Shown here: positions 56,401 to 64,000 of the stretch, one piece after another
How the letters are laid out: the number at the start of each line of letters is the position of its first letter
How positions within the stretch are numbered: the stretch's first letter is position 1
NCBI GenBank assembly: GCA_023101725.1
Contig: JALJCO010003983.1
Location: forward strand, 1 to 64,000
Reading direction: 5' to 3'
DNA from: Atherinomorus stipes
Taxonomy: Eukaryota > Chordata > Actinopteri > Atheriniformes > Atherinidae
Length of the DNA: 64,000 nucleotides
Notes under the pieces: generated by a model
What the model was told of the DNA's origin: nothing
Database searches by the model: none
The model's input: the letters and a program-made list of their open reading frames with translations, nothing else
Made by a program: the position numbers and the translations under genes

Positions 56401-58370
56401 GTGAGTCTGCTTGTTGGAGGGTTAATGTACACATCCATTTTTATGGATATGAACGTGTATGGTGCTGAGAGAGACCTGACAGAATAATTCATGGAATATT
56501 TTCATTTTGATGAGCCTTATTCTTCTCAAATGTCATGTCATGACCTCCTTGATAACGTATTTTCAAGTTTATAATAGAAAACAGGCATTTCCCAAAAAAT
56601 CAGCAGAAAGCCAGCAGGTTTATATATCATTTCATTTTATTTTTATTTTTTGGGGAGGAGAGTCAGGTTTAGATGGGAGATGGTGAAGTGCAAACGTGTC
56701 ACCTTATCCCACCTTAGGCATCCAGCCCATTTGATCAAATGGGATGTTGCAAGAAAATGGTGCATGATTGCATCATACTAAGGATTTCTATAAGAAATTC
56801 AGACAGAGATGAGAAGAGTTATGGGGGGAATGGGGACGGGAAGCACATCACAGGTAGATTGACAGGCAGGCAATGAAGGGAATTAACCTAAAGGAGCTAT
56901 GAATGAAATGGCAGCTTCACACATGCACACATCAAGAGGTCTACTGGGAGAGAAGGGTCAGATTATGAGGAGCTGAGCAGGGGGAGCTGAGAGGGACTGG
57001 TATAAGAGGAGTGGAGGTGGGGTTTGGTTTGGGGGTGACAGATGGGACTCACACAGATTCAGAGTGGGCGTGGTGCTAGATTGTAAGATTCCTCTGAGTT
57101 GGGACAAGCTGTAATATTTGCACTGCAGCTGTCAATGGTTCAACACCCACTGACCCTTTGAATTCACACACAGACTCTCACGACCATATTTCATATCCTA
57201 TGACAGCCCGGCAAAGTTGTTTTGGTCATGGGTTAATCGTCAAACCGAAAAAATCTTGTGAGACAATTCCAATGATTCATGTTCTTGAGTTAAATATTAA
57301 CGTATCTTCCGTTAAGGTGTCTGGGTAATAAAGTTTAGAGACTGCTGTATTTGCTTATGGCGTGGCTTTATATTTTGCTAGCAGTCCTCAGGATGTTCAG
57401 TGTTTATCAGCGTTATTAGAATTTTCTTTTTTTAAAGCCTATTAGTGTTGTCAAGTGAAGGAGTATAAACAGTCTATTAGTAATGTGGGCACTCAAAACT
57501 CCTACTTGTACAGTGAGGTGAGTACATTTTAATTCTGCAGTACCTTTTAAATCCACAAGTCTGCCTCATGTTGTGCTGTAACACAAATCAACAAAAGAAG
57601 AACTTTAAAAAGATGACCATAGGGAGATAAATACAGTTAAAACACATTTATTACAAAAGGTTTCATCACATAGATAGTTTGGCTGGTTGACACTTTCTTT
57701 CATACATGAATTACAAATGCATGCGTGTAGGTAAACATCAGAGTTTTAAAGAAGGTTTTCGTTGTTTCAGTTTGTAGTCCTGTATCTTTTTTTTTTCAAA
57801 TAACATAATGAAATCTATCTGCTTTGTATGGGATCATCATGGTGGGGAAAAAACACTTCATCACAAGAACATGTGTATTTAAATTTGTACTAAAGTTAAG
57901 ATAATGTACAACAACAGGATGCACTTAAAGGAAAGTTCTCACTCATCAGATAAATGTTACAGATATTTTATCACTGATTGCTGATGTATTCACATATTTT
58001 GCTTTGTAAATATCGGTTAAGTCCGATGGCTGATAACCTGAAGGTTAGGCGCATTTAAAGAATCACAAAATAAAACAAAGGTGGTTATAGGAGATCATTA
58101 TGATAAAGAGGGAAAGCATGGGAATGGAGGTAGGCTGCATAGCCCCAATTCTTTCTTTTCTTTCTTTCTGAAAGCAATTTCCATTTTCACTCTTTCAAAT
58201 ATAAAAAACAATACATTTTGAGGGTAAATCAAAAAGACAAGAAGTAACAACTACTCTGTTTTTAATGGCCTGGACTAAAATGACCGTGGCCTTTGGCATA
58301 GAGCAAGTTTTGTATTTTATATCTTTCAAATCTAAAAGATTGAAATGTTTTTCCTGACTGCTTTCTATTG

Positions 58371-58432
58371 TATATATATATATATATAATAATAATAAAA
58401 TAATAATAACAATAATAATAATAATAATAATA
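58371..58432. repeat. (TA)n and (AAT)n microsatellite upstream of itgb6
   Basis: TA repeats followed by AAT/ATA repeats between the two candidate 5' exons of itgb6. Confidence 0.9.
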
Positions 58433-58739
58433 TAAAATTTGAAATAATAAAATGTATTTAAAGAATACAAACAGTAAAGCGGGTGTATAATTGGTTGTGA
58501 ACTCACTTAGCGCCCGCCTCGTCTTCTCACCTGGACGGAAGTGGTCTTAAAAGGCAGCGCAGGTAAACTTGGCTCTCACCTCCTCCTTTATACAGGTGCT
58601 GCGAGACGGCAGCGCTCTCCTGGTCTACTTTCGGTAGAGGAGGCATGAGGCTGGATATGTTTCACTCTTGTAAATAGCCCATGAGACAACTGGCAACATT
58701 CTTCTTCTGTTTCTTCTTAACCAGTAACCTCACGGACTC

Positions 58740-61700
58740 ATGGGACTTATACTGCTGAGCCTGATTCTCCGGTACTGGATCAACACCGTGGAGGGTAAGC
58801 GGGAATTTTGTCCGGTTTGAAACATTAAAGGGCAACACTTTTGTCAGGTGCAAACAAAGAGAAACAGGAGCTAAAGAATTAATCAATGTCTAAGACAACG
58901 TGTGAAGGAAATTTCCATATCTAGCTGTTTTCAGGATGGAAGCCTCCTTGGACTTTGTCTTAATGATTAGAATATTTTTTTTTACATGTTTTTAAAATTA
59001 ATCACGTCCAACGGGGTCCAGACGCTTAAACCATGTTAAAAGTAACAACGTTTGCCTGGAAAGACCTGAATTTGTAAGAAAATTGTGGTGGATTTTAACA
59101 AGTTCACTATAACTGTGTAGTACGTTTATGTGTGCTGCAGGATCATGTTCACCTGGCAGCGCTGTGACTTGTGATGAGTGTCTGCAGCTCAGTCCTTATT
59201 GTGCCTGGTGCACACAGGAGGTAAACAGGCACATTTGCATGTACAAAAACACTGTATGTAAATGAACATATTTATTCATTTATTTGATTTATCTAGTAGT
59301 CTAACAACAGCAACAACTGGCACATGATTGGATGTGGATGCAGGACTGTTTTATGGCATGCTACAAAATCCATCTCAGTTGTTACCCTGTAAACAGCACT
59401 ATGTCTGACTTTGTCCTTCATGTCTCAGAATTTTACAGACTGGTTGTCAGTCTCTGAAAGGTGTGACACACTGGATAGCTTGTTAGAAAAAGGATGTGCC
59501 AGGGGCCATGTCGAGTTCCCCGTTTCTAAAGGCCATATTATCCAGGATCGCCCACTTGGGAAGAAGACAAGCACCACAAACAGCACTCAAATCTCTCCAC
59601 AAAAAATGTCCCTCAAGCTGCGACCTGGTATGCAGTTCATGCTGTTTAGAATTGATGAGCTGACTCCAGAAGTGGTTCTTTGTTTGTGAGAGAAAAATAA
59701 AGCGTTGACTTTGTTTTTGCACAGGCAGTGAGGTGACTTTCCAGGTTAAAGTGCAACACACAGAGGATTATCCTGTGGACATCTACTACCTGATGGACTT
59801 GTCAGCATCCATGGACGATGATCTGGAGATGATCAAAGACTTGGGCTCCTCTCTGTCTAAAGAGATGGCCAACCTTACCAGTAAATTTCGCATGGGCTTT
59901 GGCTCTTTTGTGGAGAAACCTGTCCTTCCTTTCATCAAGATCACGGAGAAACATCTGAAGAACCCCTGCAGGTACACAGTATCATGACCAGAGGACTCAA
60001 CACCATCCTGAGAGAACTCTGAACAATATAACATGGCTCCTCAGGTTTCAAACCCGTCTTTAACATTTCTGATGTGTTACAGGGATGCAGACGACACTTG
60101 TCAGCCAACATTTGGCTATAAACATGTCTTGTCTTTGACAAGCAAAACCGACAGGTTCAACGAGATTATCGCAGAGCAGCGTATATCCGCAAACGTGGAT
60201 GAGTTGGAGTGTGGCTTTGATGCTGTCATGCAAGCAGCTGTTTGTGGGGTAAGATTTTACATGTAAAATTGTTCTAAAGTGGTTTAATTAGTTTGTGAAT
60301 CTGTCACATTCATTTGTTTTATTTGATTAGTCAGTGTAGTTATGTCTGTCTTATAGGACAAAATAGGATGGAGGAATGATTCAATGCGTCTCCTGGTGTT
60401 TGTCAGTGACGGTGACTCGCACTTTGGGATGGATAGTAAATTGGCAGGAATTGTGATTCCTAATGATGGGCAGTGTCACCTGGATGTCAACAATGAATAC
60501 TTCATGTCCACAGCGCTGGTAAACCCTCACACTGGTAGCGAAAGCAAGCCGACCCATCAAGGTCATTGATAAGTTGTCAATTTAAGCAAAACTTGTTTCT
60601 ATCTGCACCAAAGTTCAAATAAATCCTTTCTTTGTCAGTGCTTTAACTTGTCACTTAGTATCACAAATATCAGCTTAGTGGTTTTTGTGACACCCTTAAA
60701 TTGGCTCCAGAACGAGTCTGGGTGCTGAGACTGAGCCAGATCTTAATTACAAAATCAGCGGGCGACATAAGTGGTTCCAAGTTGGTCCAAATGTAGATAG
60801 AAGTGTCAATTCTCAGCTCAAATGAGCTCAACCCCACACCCAAACTTCAGAGCCAGAGGTGGCTCATTTTTTTGATGAGCTGCTGCCAAAACAAGCCAAG
60901 TAGGCTAAAACTTAGCCTCAACAGGCCCGATTCAGCTGTCTGTCTGAACACAGTTAGAAGCTAAGCAGTGATGTCTATCTCAGGGTATGTGTTCACCTTT
61001 ATTCTCTTTTTTCAGGAGTATCCTACTCTTGGTCAGCTAATTGACAAAGTGGTGGAGAACAACATCCTGCTTATTTTTGCTGTGACAGAAAAGCAAATAA
61101 ACAACTATAAGGTAAAATAAATCTCTCTTGTCTAGAGTCTATCTAAAGCAGAAAAATTCAAATCCTTCGTGCAGCTGACATGTTGATCTGTTGAGCTTCA
61201 TTCTCATTCAGCCTGTTAGAACTGGCCCATTTTTTCCTTTGCCTTTTCAATTCTTTTTTCTTTATCGTTATTTGCTTTTGGGACTGTGAGGCTACCCACA
61301 TTTGTAATGACAAGATAACTGTTTATCTGTTTTGTTTTTCTCCCAGAACTATGCAAACCTCATACCTGGCGCCACAGTTGGAGTCCTGGCAACAGATTCA
61401 CGGAATATCTTGGAACTGATTGTGACAGCGTACAAAGTAAATAAACACTCTTGATAATCTGGATGTGGATTGATAAAGAAATAAGCTAGAAAACATCTGC
61501 CTGTCATAAAAGCAACAAAAGCTGTTGTCTCATAGGTTATTTGTCAAACTCTGTTGAACCTGAGCCCCAGAAAAATGTTAAAAAGGAGCAGGTATTAGTT
61601 AATCTTCTGCACATCATCGTTTTTCGATGACAGCCAACAGCCTTCTCTTGCTTTTCCTCTTTCATTCCTTCCTCTATTACATTTTTGCCTCTTCCACCCA

Positions 61701-62753
61701 GTGCTTTGCATCAGCTTGTTTGACAGCAAGTTTCTGCTTGTCCTGGCTGTTTGATCTCCCACCCCTCTGACTTGCTCTTTCTTCCCCTCTCTCTCTCTCT
61801 CTCTCTCTCTCTACTGCATGCCCGCTTTGCCATTTTGTAAATCCCCCCTGGCGGCAGTGACTGGTGCTGGTGGTGGTGCACAGTCCTCTAATTACTTCGT
61901 CAGTTGCATCATTTACACCCATGTTAACCACACCAGGAGAGGAGTCCCTGTCATCACACTGGTTGTAGATTTACTGCTTTAAAAAAGAAAATAAAATACA
62001 AACGGAGGGATATTTTCAGATAGTGAACTGATAAGTATTCATACTTACCTAAAATTTCAGATCCCCCTTTGACGTCTTGTGGATAGCTACCTCAGCCACG
62101 TTTAAATACCCTACAATGCATTTACTGAATGCCAATGCAGTCTCTTGAATCTGTTTTACAGTCTTGGGTGTATCCCATAAATGTCCCAGTTTTCTCCTCC
62201 ATAGCAACACTGAAGACACAGTACAAATGCAGACCTACAGGAAATTAACCCCCTGTTAGCACCCAGACGGTCTGTCACAAAGAGCATTCGTCATTCAAAA
62301 GCTGTTCTTTCTCCAGCTGAGGTTTGCTGTCATTCTTTACTCAGGTGCTTTGAGTAACCAAGCACACCTGGGATGATGACTCATCTAAAAGGCTGAATTA
62401 GACGGGAGGTTTCAAAGAAGTTAGCATATCACAGGTCACTGTTGGGTGAAAGCATAATTACACCCCCAGTCCTGGAAATCCCACCTCATGATCACAAAAG
62501 TGTCTGTGTTACCATGGTTTAGAAGTTGGGGTATTTTATAGAGAAGAACTTTCTGCTCGGTATATATTTCTTTTCCATACATGCTGTTGTAATGTACAGT
62601 TCATGAACTGTTTTCCAGGAGCTGCGTTCAGAGATTGAGCTTGAAGCCCTTGGAGACACAGAAGAGCTGCAGATGTCCTTCACAACCATTTGTCCCAATG
62701 GGACTGTCTTTCCTGATTTAAAATTGTGCTCCAACATCAAACCAGGAGAGACG
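58740..62753 (+). CDS. itgb6: integrin beta-6-like subunit, N-terminal part (gene continues past window)
   Basis: Cell-surface beta chain that pairs with an alpha chain (alpha-V in mammals) to bind RGD ligands such as fibronectin and latent TGF-beta. Nine coding exons are seen: 58740-58794, 59141-59220, 59429-59627, 59725-59971, 60083-60248, 60357-60518, 61016-61111, 61347-61436 and 62619-62753, giving 410 residues. Residues 1-19 form a short hydrophobic signal peptide. A Cys-rich PSI domain starts near residue 20 ([14 protein letters not shown]). The beta-I domain holds the MIDAS motif DLSASMDDD (D136, S138, S140), [33 protein letters not shown] and LIPGATVG. The specificity loop between C193 and C200 is interrupted by an intron. 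The hybrid domain begins with [20 protein letters not shown], transmembrane and tail exons must lie beyond 64000. Synteny with rbms1 and the loop residues favour itgb6 over itgb3, itgb5 or itgb8. Confidence 0.92.
61785..61812. repeat. (CT)n microsatellite in itgb6 intron 8
   Basis: About 13 CT units in the intron between the exons at 61347-61436 and 62619-62753. Confidence 0.95.
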
Positions 62754-64000
62754 GTCAGTCGATTCTGCTTCAAATAGCTCCTCCCCTGCTGTTGTTTGTC
62801 GTTAATCTTTCAAACAGGCTGGTGCATTTCAACTTGCTGTAGAAACAAATTCTAAAAAACAAATGTGGATAACTAAACCAAAGCAGCTGTAGCGCAAAAT
62901 TGAAAGATGAATTATGAAAGATAGAATAAGCTGAGTTTACAGCTTTTGTATGTTTGATAAACAGGTTATTCCAAGATCTCAAACCATAAAAGCTAAAACT
63001 GCTTTACCAGATCAAGTAAAAGGTTCAGATTGCAATGCATGGGAATAAGAAGTGAAACAACAGAATGTGGAGTCAATATACACAATTATTGACTTATTTT
63101 GGATTAGAAAACCGTTTTAATGGAGTCAAACCAGAAACCTTGATCATACAACATGTGGTTATATTGCTACTCAACAAGATCTCTACCTGTCACCTGTTTT
63201 CATTTTGTCCAGGGCTGAAAAATGGAGTAAAAAGTCAGTCACTGATAAAAAATTTAAAAAAAAAACCCTGCCACCAACTTTTTTATTGGAATTAGTCTTA
63301 TTTCTGCCTTTGTCTCAGCAGCAGCACTTTAAGTCCACATCATGTTTATGGGTTGTCTAGATCAGTGGTTCTCAATCCTTTTGATCCATGACCCCAAAGA
63401 TAACATACATCGGTGTTCGCACGTATGGAGGCGGGACCCCTAGTTTGGGAAGAGACATTCCAGACCGTACTCATGGACGTAGTAGCTCATTAATGATGTG
63501 GCTAATTTGCTTTGAATGTTTTACTAACTTTCATTTTGACTTAAAGAAAATCTGATTATAATTTGTTGGTCAATCCGAAACTTTAGAGTCTGAACTATAT
63601 TTTCAATACTGTATTATTATCTTTATATTACATATTATTTGACGCTAAACACCATGTTCATTTTTCTTAATGTTTTGGATGCAAAATGAGCAATTTTCAG
63701 TCACCCTTGCTTAAGAGATTTCAGACTGGATGGATTCAGACTGGACTGAATATTTGCTTGTATAGCAACCGAAGAAATTTAGGCAAGAAAGACTTTTAAA
63801 TTTAAAAGGTGTCCACATTTGGCCTTTTATTTATTTTATTCCTTTTTTATGTAATTTATTTTATTAATTTATTTTCTTTTATTCATTCTTATCCCACACT
63901 ATTTTTCATTTGTTAGTTATCTTTATTTATTAATTATTAATCTATTTCTTATTAGTTATTTGCCTCAGCCTTTGCTTTCTTTTTTCTTAACTTTCTTTTT
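62754..64000 (+). other. itgb6: itgb6 intron, next exon not reached
   Basis: The donor GTCAGT follows the exon ending at 62753. No sequence resembling the next hybrid-domain exon appears before the window ends. The last 250 bases are T/A-rich low complexity. Confidence 0.55.
63364..63520 (+). repeat. hAT-like element end (CAGTGGTTCTCAA type)
   Basis: CAGTGGTTCTCAATCCTTTT followed by GATCCATGACCCC is the classic end of Charlie-like hAT elements. The other end was not found within the window. It lies in the itgb6 intron after the ninth coding exon. Confidence 0.45.

Overview
The window looks like teleost fish chromosomal DNA. It is AT-rich, its protein-coding genes are split by GT-AG introns, and it is dense in repeats typical of ray-finned fish: Tc1/mariner elements, L2-type LINEs, hAT-like and TTAA-flanked miniature elements, tRNA-derived SINE sequence and long (TGGA)n, (GT)n and (CT)n microsatellites. 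No prokaryotic or viral gene structure is seen.

Three conserved genes can be assembled exon by exon. psmd14 (minus strand, coding 27123 down to 20173, 10 coding exons, 310 residues) encodes the JAMM deubiquitinase of the 26S proteasome lid. rbms1 (plus strand, coding 33178 to 48588, 13 coding exons, about 371 residues, spliced 3' UTR to about 52145) encodes a two-RRM single-stranded nucleic-acid binding protein. itgb6 (plus strand, from 58740, nine coding exons to 62753, continuing off the window) encodes an integrin beta-6-like subunit. The order matches the vertebrate block TBR1-PSMD14-TANK-RBMS1-ITGB6, read in reverse. tank, expected between psmd14 and rbms1, is not visible. psmd14 and rbms1 are head to head across about 5 kb; rbms1 and itgb6 are in tandem.

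Bases 1-20100 are a gene desert filled with repeats. It holds a LINE fragment, Tc1 remnants, palindromic hAT-like MITEs, a broken L2 element and one unexplained 142-codon open frame at 3983-4408. By synteny this should be the upstream side of tbr1, which would lie left of the window; that is inference. The three genes do not form one pathway: protein degradation, RNA/DNA binding and cell adhesion. They are neighbours by ancient synteny.

The most striking object is a complete 436-bp LTR retrotransposon in miniature at 16231-16666. It has identical 161-bp LTRs, a primer-binding site resembling the complement of a tRNA-Ser 3' end, a polypurine tract and a 4-bp target duplication, and each LTR carries a tRNA-like segment with pol III A-box and B-box motifs. 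A diverged solo LTR of the same family, with its own 4-bp duplication, lies at 31487-31645. Other observations are a tandem splice acceptor that would put 11 residues into the RNP1 motif of rbms1, nested hAT-like foldback elements, and a Tc1 copy about 30 bp from a psmd14 splice donor.
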